DNA of 64,000 nt from Massilia sp. PAMC28688 (GTDB lineage Bacteria > Pseudomonadota > Gammaproteobacteria > Burkholderiales > Burkholderiaceae_D): positions 3,410,001 through 3,474,000 of the forward strand of contig NZ_CP080378.1 of NCBI RefSeq assembly GCF_019443445.1, in the 5' to 3' direction. Position numbers and translations under genes: made by a program. Numbering within the stretch: position 1 is the first letter of the stretch; every line of letters begins with the position of its first letter. The notes below the pieces were generated by a model. It did no database searches. It was given only the letters and a program-made list of their open reading frames with translations, and had not been told where the DNA came from. Below are positions 1-8,406 of the stretch, one piece after another.

Positions 1-1883
1 TGGCGGCGGTGGTCATCAGCTACCGCCCCAAGAGCGCGCTGCGCGACAGCGGCAAGGCGCTGGGCATTGACCTGGCCATTGTGGAAAAGGTGGCCAAGAC
101 CCACCACTGGTTCGACAGCAAGGATGACCTGGTCAACCGCCTGGCCGAATGCGGGCTCGACCCCGATTCCGCCCTGGCCCAGCAGTGGGCCACGCTGGCC
201 CAGCGCCTGCTGGGTTTTCCGCGCCACCTCTCGCAGCACCCGGGCGGCTTTGTCATTGCGCGCGGCAAGCTGTCGCGCCTGGTGCCCATTGAAAACGCCA
301 CCATGGCCGAGCGCAGCGTCATCCAGTGGGACAAGGACGACCTGGAGGAACTGGGCCTGCTCAAGGTGGACGTGCTGGCGCTGGGCATGCTGTCGGCGCT
401 GCGCCGCGCGCTCGACCTGGTCAGCCAGCAGCGCGGCAGCGTGTTTTCCATGCAGGACATCCCGGCCGAAGACCCCGCTACCTACGACATGATTTGCGCG
501 GCCGACACCATCGGCGTGTTCCAGATTGAATCGCGCGCGCAAATGAGCATGCTGCCGCGCATGCTGCCGCGCACCTTTTACGACCTCGTCATTGAAGTGG
601 CGGTGGTGCGGCCCGGTCCCATCCAGGGCGGCATGGTCCACCCCTACCTGCGGCGGCGCCAGGGACTGGAGCAAGCTGTCTATCCCAAGCCGGAACTCAA
701 AGTCGCGCTCGAACGCACGCTGGGCGTGCCCATCTTCCAGGAGCAGGTCATGCAGGTGGCCATGGTAGCGGCCGGCTTTACGTCCGGCGAGGCAGACCAG
801 CTGCGCCGCGCCATGGCGGCGTGGAAGCGCAAGGGCGGCCTGGAGAAATACTATGACCGCATTGTCAGCGGCATGCTCGAACGCGGCTACGACCTGGCCT
901 TTGCCGAATCCATCTTCAGCCAGATCCAGGGTTTTGGCGAATACGGCTTTCCCGAGTCGCACGCGGCCAGCTTTGCGCTGCTGGCCTATGCCAGTTCCTG
1001 GCTCAAGTGCCACGAGCCGGCGGCCTTCCTGTGCGCGCTGCTCAACAGCCAGCCCATGGGTTTTTACAGTGCCTCGGCACTGGTGCAGGATGGCCAGCGC
1101 CACGGCATTGAAGTGCGGCCGGTGGACATTGCCATCAGCGGCTGGGACTGCACGCTGGAACCGAGCGGACGGCCGCAGGCGGCGGTGCGGCTGGGCCTTT
1201 CCCTGCAGCGCGGCATGCGGCGTGAAGTGGCGGCCCGCATCGAAGACGCGCGGGCCATCCGTCCCTTTGACAGCGTGCCGGACCTGGCGCGGCGCGCCCA
1301 GCTCGACCGCCACGACCTGCAGGTGCTCGCCGCTGCCAACGCCCTGCGTTCGCTGGCCGGCAACCGGCGTGAAGCCCTGTGGCAGGCGGTGGGGGCGGTG
1401 CCCGACAAGGACTTGCTGCGGCCTACCTCGCCGGTGGAAGAGGCGCCGGTGCTGGCCGCGCCCAGCGAAGGCGAAGATATCGTGGGCGACTACCGTTCGC
1501 AGGGATTGACGCTGGGCCGCCATCCGCTGGCGCTGCTGCGCGCGCGCCTGCTGGAAAAGCGTTTCATGCCGGCATCCACGCTGGGCGAGTACCAGGATGG
1601 CCAGCTGGCGCGGGCCTGTGGCATTGTCACCGTGCGCCAGCGCCCGGGTACCGCCAAGGGCGTCCTGTTTGTGACTATCGAAGATGAAACCGGCAACGTC
1701 AACGTGATCGTCTGGCCAAGCCTGGTGGAGCAATACCGCAAGGAAGTGCTGGGTGCGACGCTGCTGGGCATTTACGGGGTGTGGCAGCGCCAGGGCGAAG
1801 TGCGGCACCTGGTGGCCAAGCGGCTGGTGGACTTGTCACCCATGCTGGGCAGGCTCGATACGTCGAGCAGGAACTTCTGCTGA
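1..1883 (+). CDS. dnaE2: Error-prone DNA polymerase DnaE2/ImuC, 5'-truncated by window edge
   Basis: This is the C-terminal part (about 625 codons) of a C-family DNA polymerase alpha subunit of the DnaE2/ImuC type, which performs SOS-induced translesion synthesis with ImuA and ImuB. The reading frame is open at the left edge, so the PHP domain and the catalytic aspartates lie outside the window. Visible landmarks are the YRPKSALRDSGKALG segment that follows the palm aspartates, the GVFQIESRAQM and VVRPGPIQGGMVHPY blocks, the helix-hairpin-helix region near codons 390-460, and a C-terminal OB-fold (GIVTVRQRPGTAKGVLFVTI) near codons 530-600. DnaE2 differs from replicative DnaE1 in its shorter C-terminus, which lacks the tau- and beta-binding extension; that matches the end seen here. 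An imuA-imuB pair would be expected just upstream. Confidence 0.93.
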   Translation, partial: AAVVISYRPKSALRDSGKALGIDLAIVEKVAKTHHWFDSKDDLVNRLAECGLDPDSALAQQWATLAQRLLGFPRHLSQHPGGFVIARGKLSRLVPIENATMAERSVIQWDKDDLEELGLLKVDVLALGMLSALRRALDLVSQQRGSVFSMQDIPAEDPATYDMICAADTIGVFQIESRAQMSMLPRMLPRTFYDLVIEVAVVRPGPIQGGMVHPYLRRRQGLEQAVYPKPELKVALERTLGVPIFQEQVMQVAMVAAGFTSGEADQLRRAMAAWKRKGGLEKYYDRIVSGMLERGYDLAFAESIFSQIQGFGEYGFPESHAASFALLAYASSWLKCHEPAAFLCALLNSQPMGFYSASALVQDGQRHGIEVRPVDIAISGWDCTLEPSGRPQAAVRLGLSLQRGMRREVAARIEDARAIRPFDSVPDLARRAQLDRHDLQVLAAANALRSLAGNRREALWQAVGAVPDKDLLRPTSPVEEAPVLAAPSEGEDIVGDYRSQGLTLGRHPLALLRARLLEKRFMPASTLGEYQDGQLARACGIVTVRQRPGTAKGVLFVTIEDETGNVNVIVWPSLVEQYRKEVLGATLLGIYGVWQRQGEVRHLVAKRLVDLSPMLGRLDTSSRNFC

Positions 1884-1931
1884 CGTGAACACGGCAGCGG
1901 TGCTGTGACAATAAGCCCGGGCGCTTGCCCG

Positions 1932-2174
1932 CTAAAGAGATGGACGCTTGACAGCCTGTGCCCCGGCGCAAATCCAGACCACGGCAGCCAGGATGGACAG
2001 CGCCGCCCCAAAAATCAAGGGGACGGCCAAGCCAGGATTGCGCGACAGGCTATAGGCGCACATGGCCGTTGAGAAAGCGGGCAGCAGCATATGAACGGCC
2101 GCGAAGCGATTAAGCGCCTCGACGTTGCCGACGGTCGCATAGTCAATCATGTTCAGCAGCTTGGGACGCAACAT
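1932..2174 (-). CDS. Possible small membrane protein, about 80 aa
   Basis: A short frame reading leftward starts at MLRPKLLNM (an alternative ATG lies nine codons in, at 2150) and ends at 1932. Its C-terminal half has two strongly hydrophobic stretches, LLPAFSTAMCAYSL and VPLIFGAALSILAAVVWICA, which could be transmembrane helices, ending with a positively charged tail. I recognise no family. It lies between the end of dnaE2 and the PRC-barrel gene, on the opposite strand to dnaE2. The hydrophobic pattern argues for coding, but no good ribosome binding site was seen, so it could be spurious. Confidence 0.35.
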   Translation of the reverse strand: MLRPKLLNMIDYATVGNVEALNRFAAVHMLLPAFSTAMCAYSLSRNPGLAVPLIFGAALSILAAVVWICAGAQAVKRPSL

Positions 2175-2347
2175 GGGCAGCGTGGCACGAATGCAGCGCG
2201 GGTTCAAACCGATGCGGCAACTTGCAGCCTGGCGCAGCAGTGCCCTGTCGCGTGCGCCGGCAGGGTGCTGAACAAGCTTCGGCACGCGACCGAGGCAGAT
2301 GCCATGGCGCTGCGGCCGTGGCACCTGCCTCATTGCGAACCCCACCG

Positions 2348-2758
2348 TCAGATATTGATGCCGTAATAGCTGTGCACCTGGCTCTTCCACTGCGGATTGG
2401 CCATATCCGGCCAGTTGTCGGTATCGAAACCGGGTGCATTGTCGATGCGCTCTTTCTCGATATCGAGCGTGAAGCGCTTGTGCTCGGTATCGAGCTTGAG
2501 CGCCTCCCATGGCACGGCAAACAGCTTTTCGCCCATCGACAGCACGCCGCCGCTCGACATCACGGCATACGCAATTTTCCCACTGCGCATGTCGAGCATG
2601 ATTTCCTTGATTTCGCCCAGGTGTTCGTTCTTCAGATTATGGACATGGTCGCCAATGAGGGTATCGGCACCCATCAGTTCAGGGCCCGGGCCCTTGTGGT
2701 TCTTGTCCACATACATGCCATAGGCGTCGCGTTCTTCGTAGGACATGTCGACCTCCAC
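2348..2758 (-). CDS. PRC-barrel domain protein
   Basis: A 136-aa soluble protein with a single PRC-barrel-like domain. The segment from about residue 28 to 105 has the characteristic order: LMGADTLIGDHVHNLKNEHLGEIKEIMLDM, then AYAVMSSGG, then a KLFAVPWEAL strand. Homologues in proteobacteria are small stress-related proteins of unknown biochemical role; PRC barrels in RimM and photosynthetic reaction centre H subunits bind other proteins or RNA. The start MEVDMSYEERD was taken; the internal MSYEERD four codons later is also possible. It is transcribed towards dnaE2 and divergently from the M23 gene at 2943. The product is confident as a family member, but its function is unknown. Confidence 0.8.
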   Translation of the reverse strand: MEVDMSYEERDAYGMYVDKNHKGPGPELMGADTLIGDHVHNLKNEHLGEIKEIMLDMRSGKIAYAVMSSGGVLSMGEKLFAVPWEALKLDTEHKRFTLDIEKERIDNAPGFDTDNWPDMANPQWKSQVHSYYGINI

Positions 2759-2942
2759 TCGTTAAAAATGCCAGCATGAATCACGGCGCCGCCCCGGTCT
2801 GTACGGTGAGTCACGCAGCCATGCACCATGCAGTCTATGCCCCGTTTTTGGCGTTTCGTCGCAAGCAGGCAATCCAACGGGACGGTATTTACTACAGTGG
2901 CGCCTGGCTTATACAACAACCTATACCGCAAGGAAAAACATC

Positions 2943-4052
2943 ATGGGCAGAAATCACCTTCACTCCGCACTTGGCACCCTGTGCCTGCTGGGCGTCATGG
3001 CCGGTGCCTGGGCTGCGCCCTCGATGCCGGTGACCGTGTCGGTCCACCCGGCCCAGCCGCTCATCGAGCAGGGCAAGGGCGCGCAGCTGCTCAATATCGA
3101 CTTCAGGATCGACAACCACAGCGCGGACCAGATCGAACTGTCGGAGATCGAAGTGAGCGTCCTGGGCCGCGCCGACAAGCTCGTCGCGCAGTACCGCGTG
3201 GGCGCCAACGGCAAGAGCGTGCTGGTGGTGCCGAACCGCCTGGTCGCGCCCGGCAAAAGCGAACTGGTCTTCAATCCCCTGCATAGCTTTCCTGCTGGAA
3301 TGGACCTGTCGCGCCTGCGGTTCGACTTCAAATTTGATGTGGGCAACGACACCAAATATGAAGTACGCACCCTGGTGTCGCCCAAGCCCTACACGCCGCG
3401 CGTCAAACTGTCGCTCCCGCTTGCCGGGCCAGCGCTGGTCCACGATGGCCATGACTTCTACGGCCACCACCGGCGCCTGCCCCTGCTCGATCCCATGGCC
3501 CAGGCGCTCAAGTGGCAATCGAATTTCATGCGCTACAGCTACGACTTCGTCATCACGGACGACCAGGGCCGCATGTACAAGAACGACGGCAGCAAAAACG
3601 AGGACTGGTACGGGTGGGGGAAACCGGTCCTGGCGCCTGCCGCAGGCAAGGTCATTCGGGCGGTGGCGAATTTGCCCGACAATGCCAAGGGCAAGCGCCC
3701 GCCCTTCACGCGTGAGCAGTTCATTGCCGACCCCTCCCTCATGTGGGGCAACCACGTGGAGATAGACCATGGCAATGGCGAGATCAGCATGCTGGCCCAC
3801 CTGAAAAACGGCAGCGTGACGCTCAAGCCGGGCGACCAGGTCAGCACGGGCCAGAAAATTGGCGAGATGGGTTTTTCCGGCGACGCCTTCCTGGTTCACC
3901 TGCATTACGACCTGAAAAACGGTCCCGGCTTTGAGGCTGACGGCTTGCCATCCCCATTCCATGGCGTCGAGCGGCTGCAGGGAGCAGCCTGGAGCGGGGC
4001 GCCACACGGCCATGTCGACAGTGGCGATATCGTCAGGCAGCGCCGCCGTTAA
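2943..4052 (+). CDS. Secreted M23-family metallopeptidase homologue
   Basis: A 369-aa exported protein with a signal peptide over residues 1-24 (AGAWA then APSM). Residues 30-140 form an immunoglobulin-like all-beta domain, and residues 190-350 match the LytM/M23 fold. Visible M23 elements are GWGKPVLAPAAGKV, GNHVEIDHGNGEISMLAHL and the HxH zinc motif HLHYDL (H319 and H321). The first HxxxD zinc ligand motif appears as RYSYD, so the usual His is replaced by Arg while the Asp is kept. This resembles a subgroup of M23 homologues with QRYAYD-like motifs whose activity is uncertain. A role in peptidoglycan handling in the periplasm is inferred from the family only. The ATG is preceded by AAGGAAAAACATC, a plausible ribosome binding site. 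Confidence 0.82.
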   Translation: MGRNHLHSALGTLCLLGVMAGAWAAPSMPVTVSVHPAQPLIEQGKGAQLLNIDFRIDNHSADQIELSEIEVSVLGRADKLVAQYRVGANGKSVLVVPNRLVAPGKSELVFNPLHSFPAGMDLSRLRFDFKFDVGNDTKYEVRTLVSPKPYTPRVKLSLPLAGPALVHDGHDFYGHHRRLPLLDPMAQALKWQSNFMRYSYDFVITDDQGRMYKNDGSKNEDWYGWGKPVLAPAAGKVIRAVANLPDNAKGKRPPFTREQFIADPSLMWGNHVEIDHGNGEISMLAHLKNGSVTLKPGDQVSTGQKIGEMGFSGDAFLVHLHYDLKNGPGFEADGLPSPFHGVERLQGAAWSGAPHGHVDSGDIVRQRRR

Positions 4053-4184
4053 GCACCGGCCGCCCACCACTTGCGAGGAAACCATGCACGCCATCACATT
4101 GATTATCACCGCCGCTGTCGGCGCCAGCGCAGTGCCTCTTCTGAACGTCCGTGCCAACCAGGCCGGCCGCCATTCTGAAATGCA

Positions 4185-4476
4185 TTGAACGCCGCCTTTG
4201 ATCCGGCGCCCACGCTGGCCCGGGTCAAGGTGCCGGTCCTGTGGTTCCTGGGCGAGCTGGATCACAATGTGCCGTCGGCGCGCAGCTGCTCGCCGCTGCA
4301 CGCAGCGCTTCCGCTAACGGCGATATCACGGTCCAGATGCTGCCCGGCACTGGCCATTCTTTCATTCAATCGCGCACCGGCAAACAACAAGGAGTTTGCC
4401 ACCCACCCATATGGTGGCGGGCTACTGGCGCGCCTTGCAAGCCTGGCTCGGCCTGCGTGGATTTTCACGCAAATAG
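4185..4476 (+). pseudogene. Frameshifted remnant of an alpha/beta-hydrolase C-terminus
   Basis: Three reading frames in succession carry pieces of one alpha/beta-hydrolase C-terminus. The first, FDPAPTLARVKVPVLWFLGELDHNVPS, is the strand and acid-residue turn. The second, from about 4280, has NGDITVQMLPGTGHSFIQS with the catalytic-histidine region. The third, ending at the TAG at 4474-4476, reads MVAGYWRALQAWLGLRGFSRK. No single frame spans them, so at least two frameshifts occurred, and the N-terminal catalytic serine region is missing. A short signal-peptide-like peptide at 4084-4188 (MHAITLIITAAVGASA) may be the displaced start of the same gene. The remnant lies directly before the regulator at 4650. 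Confidence 0.65.
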
Positions 4477-4649
4477 AGCGGTCCCGGGACATGGCTGGGC
4501 GCCATGCGCACAGTGGGCAGTTTCCCGACATTTTTTTGAATGACGTTATCAAAGCAGTAAGCGAATATGCTCAAAGCATGGTTTTTTCGCTATGATTGAC
4601 GGGTGTCGGGATTTCCCCATGGGCTCACCCATCAATGGATCGGAATCGT

Positions 4650-5981
4650 ATGGATGCCAGACGTCTGCTATGCATTTCAGGGAAATCATCAGGCGCGCAC
4701 GGCTGCCCGCCGCTGCCTGGCTGGGACGTGGTCAATGTGCACTCGGTCGCATCGGCCCGCAATGCCTTGCGCGAGCGCGGCTTTCGCATCGGGCTGGTGG
4801 TGGCCGACGGCCCGCCCGATGTCGATGAACTGGCCGGCTTTCTCGGCGCCCAGCGCGACATGTCGTGGATCGGCCTGTTCGACTCCACCACGCTCGACTC
4901 GCCAGCCTGCCGCGATCTGGTGGCCGAATACTTTCACGATTTCCATACCTTTCCTGCCGATCCCCAGCGCCTGAGCCACACGCTGGGCCATGCGCTTGGC
5001 TGGACCGCCCTGCGGTCGCGCCGCGAAAGTGGCGTGGCCGAGCGGGCCGGGCCCGCCAACTGCCTGTCCGGCAAGAGTCCGGCCATCCAGACCCTGCGCA
5101 AGCACATCGCCAAGATTGCCAAGAGCCGGGCGCCGGTCCTCATCTGCGGCGAGAGCGGCAGCGGCAAGGAATTGACGGCCAACGCCGTGCACGCCATGTC
5201 CGAACGTGCGGCCGGCCCTTTTGTCGCCCTCAATTGCGGGGCCATGCCCCCGGCCCTGATCCAGTCCGAACTGTTCGGTTACGAACAGGGCGCCTTCACC
5301 GGCGCGGCCAAGGCCCGCGCCGGCTTGATCGAATCGGCAGAAGGCGGCACCATCTTTTTCGATGAAATTGCCGACCTGCCGCTGGACCAGCAAGCCAACC
5401 TGCTGCGCTTTTTGCAGGAAGGGACCATTTACCGCATTGGCGCCACGCGCAGCATCAAGGTCAATGCCCGCGTGGTGGCCGCCTCGCATGTGGATTTGCA
5501 CACGGCCGTGACGGCCGGGCGCTTTCGCGAAGACCTGTACTACCGGCTGCACGTGCTGCCGCTGCAGGTGCCGCCGCTGCGCGAGCGCAAGGCCGACCTG
5601 GCCGACCTGGCCTGGCATTTTTTCGAGCTCTACGCACACGAGAAAAATCCCCTGCTCAAGGGGTTCAGCAATAGCGCCCTGGCGGCCATCACCGATTATG
5701 GCTGGCCGGGCAATGTGCGCGAACTGATCAACCGGGTGCGGCGTGCCATGGTGCTGGCGGAGGGGCGCCTGATCACGCCGCAAGACCTGGGATTCAAGCC
5801 ACCGCGCCTGCCAAACGGCGACGCGCTGGGCGATACACGCGTGCGCGCCGAGCGCCAGGCCATCTGCGCCACGCTCGAACAGGCGCGCTACAACGTGTCG
5901 CAGGCCGCGCGCGAACTGGGCATTTCGCGCATGACCCTGTACCGCCTGATTGCCAAGCATGGCATTGCAATGAGCCCGTGA
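4650..5981 (+). CDS. VpsR-like sigma-54-dependent transcriptional activator
   Basis: A 443-aa enhancer-binding protein. Residues 1-120 form an N-terminal receiver-like domain without an obvious phosphoacceptor pocket, as in Vibrio VpsR. Residues about 143-375 are the AAA+ domain with Walker A GESGSGKE (167-174), an intact GAFTGA sigma-54 contact loop (214-219) and Walker B GGTIFFDEIADLP. A Fis-type helix-turn-helix (NVSQAARELGISRMTLYRLI) ends the protein. The start at MDARRLLCISG was preferred because GGA sits five bases upstream; MDRNRMDAR at 4635 and a TTG at 4596 are alternatives. It lies directly upstream of, and co-directional with, the Fap-like operon. VpsR-type proteins bind c-di-GMP and activate biofilm-matrix genes, so control of that operon is the natural inference. 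Confidence 0.85.
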   Translation: MDARRLLCISGKSSGAHGCPPLPGWDVVNVHSVASARNALRERGFRIGLVVADGPPDVDELAGFLGAQRDMSWIGLFDSTTLDSPACRDLVAEYFHDFHTFPADPQRLSHTLGHALGWTALRSRRESGVAERAGPANCLSGKSPAIQTLRKHIAKIAKSRAPVLICGESGSGKELTANAVHAMSERAAGPFVALNCGAMPPALIQSELFGYEQGAFTGAAKARAGLIESAEGGTIFFDEIADLPLDQQANLLRFLQEGTIYRIGATRSIKVNARVVAASHVDLHTAVTAGRFREDLYYRLHVLPLQVPPLRERKADLADLAWHFFELYAHEKNPLLKGFSNSALAAITDYGWPGNVRELINRVRRAMVLAEGRLITPQDLGFKPPRLPNGDALGDTRVRAERQAICATLEQARYNVSQAARELGISRMTLYRLIAKHGIAMSP

Positions 5982-6298
5982 GAATTGTCTCAGCCATGTG
6001 ACACCTCCTTGGGTGACGGAAAAATGGGAATGTCACAGCTACCGTGGGTCACTCCAAGGCTGTCACAACGTGCGCACGGCGATTCTCACTGGCCTGTCTC
6101 ACTGCTGTTACACCGCATTTCGCTGCAAAAACCTGGCTCTGGTTTGCTGAGTCTGCCTTCATCGCTTTTTCTTTTCAATTCAAACACTTGAGCTCGCTTG
6201 GGGCAGGCGGGCATGGTTGATGCTCTTACGTTCTCGCTAGACAAAAAGCGCGGGCCCAACCCGCTTGAATATCTTCTGAAAAATGTGAGGGAACTTCC
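5982..6298 (+). promoter_or_regulatory. Promoter region of Fap-like operon with five GTGAC/GTCAC half-sites
   Basis: This 317-bp gap holds no gene. GTGAC occurs at 5998 and 6013, and GTCAC at 6032, 6048 and 6062, giving centre-to-centre spacings of 14 to 19 bases. Such a cluster far upstream of the start at 6299 is what an enhancer for a bacterial activator would look like. The 3' part (6170-6298) is T-rich and then GC-rich, with a GAGGGAAC ribosome binding site just before the ATG. I looked for a sigma-54 -24/-12 element; the nearest match, TGGCTCTGGTTTGCT at 6133, has a spacing one base too short, so no promoter is assigned. Confidence 0.5.
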
Positions 6299-8350
6299 AT
6301 GAAACGTACCATCATCACCACCGCGATTGCCCTGGCTTTCGGTGCCCAGGCCTACGCTGCCGACCCTGACAACCGGGTCCGCAATGTCAGGGGTGACAAC
6401 ACCCAGACCCTGACGGCCAACAGCAACCAGTCCGCTGCCGGCGTTGCCGCCAACGACAATTCGAGCGCCAGCCAGGACAACAGCACCCGCGACGACTCCG
6501 GCCAAAACAACAGCTCGGGCAATGCCAATGCCAGCGCCATGGGCGCGGCGGCTGCCAACAATGGCGCCACCGCCACCTCCAGCCTGGCCGATTCCTTCAA
6601 TACCTCGTCGGCCACGGCAACGAGCAGCCTGGTCGGATCGGTCAGTGGCAACACCATCAACCGCATTGGCAACACGGCCACCAACAATGGCAGCAACAAT
6701 GGCGGCACCGGAAACGGCGGCATGGGGGCAGCCGCCGCCGGCGGCTCGGCCAGCGGCAGCGGCGGCAATGGCGCCAGCGCGACCGGCGGCTCGGCCTCGG
6801 CCGGTTCGGCCGGGGGCGCGGCCATGAACGGGCCTGCCAGCACCGGCAGCAGCGCGGTGGGCTCGGCCGCGGCCGGCAGCGGCGGCGATGGCGGCCTGGC
6901 ATCCGGTGCCATGAGCGGCGCCGGGGCGGCCGGCGGCGCCGGCGGCAGTGGCGGCGCCGGCGGCATGAGCGGCTCGGCCGCAGGCGGGATGACAGGCGCC
7001 GGTGGCGCCGGTGGTGCGGCGGCCGGTGGCAACGGCGGCCTGGGCGGGCTGGCACTGGGCGCTGGCGGCGGTGACAGCGGTGCCAACACCACCGGCGCCG
7101 GCGGCGCGGGCGGCGCGGCTGGCGCGGCCACGGGCGGCAGCGGCGGGGCCGGCGGCGCCGGCATGGCAGCCGGCGGCGCCGGTGGCGTGGCTGGTGCGGC
7201 CATGGGTGGCGCCGGCGGTGCCAGTGGTGCGGCGATGGGCGGCGCCGGCGGTGCCGGAGGCGCCAATGGACCCACCATGGGCGGGGCGGCTGCCACCGGT
7301 GCCGATGGCGGCGCCGGCGGCAGTGGCGGCGCCGGCGGCGCGGCCATGGGCTCGTCGGCCTCGGGCAATAACGGCGCCAGCGGCGGCGCCAGCGCCAGCG
7401 GAGCCAGCAGCGCCACCACCGGCGCGGCCGGCTCCGGCGGTTTGGGTGGCACGCCCGGCACCAGCGGCAATGCCGATGCCGGCGCGGGCCACAACAGCAC
7501 GGGCGGTGCCGGCAGCAGCGGCAGCAATACCGTGTCGGCGGGCGACGCCATGGGCGGGGGCGCCGGCAGTGGCGCTGCCGGTGGCAATGGCGGCACCGGC
7601 GGCGCCGGTGGCATGGCCAGCAGTGCCAGCGGCGCCGGTGCTGCAGCCGGCGACGGCAGCAGCGGGGCGGCCGGCAGTGGCGCCTCGGCGTCCACCGCGG
7701 GCGGCAGCGGGGCCGCCGGCACCAACACCAGCGGCGCCGGGGCCAGCGGCGGCGACGGCACCGGCGGCACCGGTGGGGCCGGCGGCGGCAGCGGCAGTGG
7801 CACCTCGGGCGCGGGCGGGGCCGGCGGCACGGCCTCCAGCATGGGCGGCGACGGCGCCGCCTCGACCGCAGGCTCGGGCGGCGCGGCCGGCACCAGCGAT
7901 GGCGGCACCAGCAATGGCGGCGCGGGCGCCTCTGGCGCGGCAGGCGGCATGGGCGGCTCGACCGGTTCGGCCTCGAATACGGCCGGCAGCGGCGCGGCGG
8001 GGGGCAATGCCTCCAATGGCAATGCCGAAAGCGGCGCTGCCACCGTCGGTGACGCCACCGGCGGGGCCGGCGGCGCCGGTGGCAGTGGTGGTGGCGGCAA
8101 CATCGGCGGCAACGGCGGCGACGGCGGCACCAATACTGCCGGCGACGCCATGGGTGGCGATGGCATGGGCGGCACTGCCGGCGACGGGGGCGCGGTCACG
8201 GTCGATGCCGGCACCTTCGACATGTCGCAAACCATGTCCAACGTGGGTCAGTCGGCCGCCGGCATTATGGTCGTGAGCCAGAACAATGGCTTCTCGTCCC
8301 TGATCCAGCAAAGCGTCAATGTCCAGTCCAATCTGGCCGTAGGCAAGTAA
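6299..8350 (+). CDS. Secreted Gly/Ala-rich repeat protein, proposed fibre subunit of Fap-like system
   Basis: A 683-aa protein with a signal peptide (residues 1-21, ending AQAYA). Residues 22-130 are Asn/Ser/Thr-rich (for example NSNQSAAGVAANDNSSASQD). Residues 130-625 are an almost uninterrupted low-complexity array of GGAGG, GGAGGA and GGSGG units with Ala, Ser, Asn and Met, superficially like mycobacterial PE_PGRS repeats. The last 50 residues return to normal complexity: FDMSQTMSNVGQSAAGIMVV, then IQQSVNVQSNLAVGK. The QSAAG word occurs in both end domains. There is no cysteine in the sequence. It is the first gene of an operon encoding C39-like, FapE-like and FapF-like proteins, so I infer it is the exported fibre or amyloid subunit (position equivalent to FapB/FapC). 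Direct similarity to FapC is not evident. Confidence 0.75.
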   Translation: MKRTIITTAIALAFGAQAYAADPDNRVRNVRGDNTQTLTANSNQSAAGVAANDNSSASQDNSTRDDSGQNNSSGNANASAMGAAAANNGATATSSLADSFNTSSATATSSLVGSVSGNTINRIGNTATNNGSNNGGTGNGGMGAAAAGGSASGSGGNGASATGGSASAGSAGGAAMNGPASTGSSAVGSAAAGSGGDGGLASGAMSGAGAAGGAGGSGGAGGMSGSAAGGMTGAGGAGGAAAGGNGGLGGLALGAGGGDSGANTTGAGGAGGAAGAATGGSGGAGGAGMAAGGAGGVAGAAMGGAGGASGAAMGGAGGAGGANGPTMGGAAATGADGGAGGSGGAGGAAMGSSASGNNGASGGASASGASSATTGAAGSGGLGGTPGTSGNADAGAGHNSTGGAGSSGSNTVSAGDAMGGGAGSGAAGGNGGTGGAGGMASSASGAGAAAGDGSSGAAGSGASASTAGGSGAAGTNTSGAGASGGDGTGGTGGAGGGSGSGTSGAGGAGGTASSMGGDGAASTAGSGGAAGTSDGGTSNGGAGASGAAGGMGGSTGSASNTAGSGAAGGNASNGNAESGAATVGDATGGAGGAGGSGGGGNIGGNGGDGGTNTAGDAMGGDGMGGTAGDGGAVTVDAGTFDMSQTMSNVGQSAAGIMVVSQNNGFSSLIQQSVNVQSNLAVGK

Positions 8351-8406
8351 GGCGACGCTGCGATGCGGGTCCTGGATCCGCATCGCAGTTCTTCAAGGAG
8401 ACGTGC

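Noticed and set aside
2892..4301. Long minus-strand frame opposite the M23 gene
   Set aside because: It mirrors the codon structure of the real gene; the plus frame has a signal peptide and M23 motifs.
6133..6147. Sigma-54 promoter TGGCTCTGGTTTGCT
   Set aside because: The GG and GC elements are separated by nine instead of ten bases, which normally abolishes sigma-54 binding.
6086..8383. Very long open frames on the minus strand and in other plus frames across the Gly-rich gene
   Set aside because: They arise because GGC/GCC repeat DNA rarely gives stop codons; their products are runs of Pro/Ala or Gly/Ala without signal peptide or ribosome binding site, whereas the chosen frame has both and ends in normal-complexity sequence.
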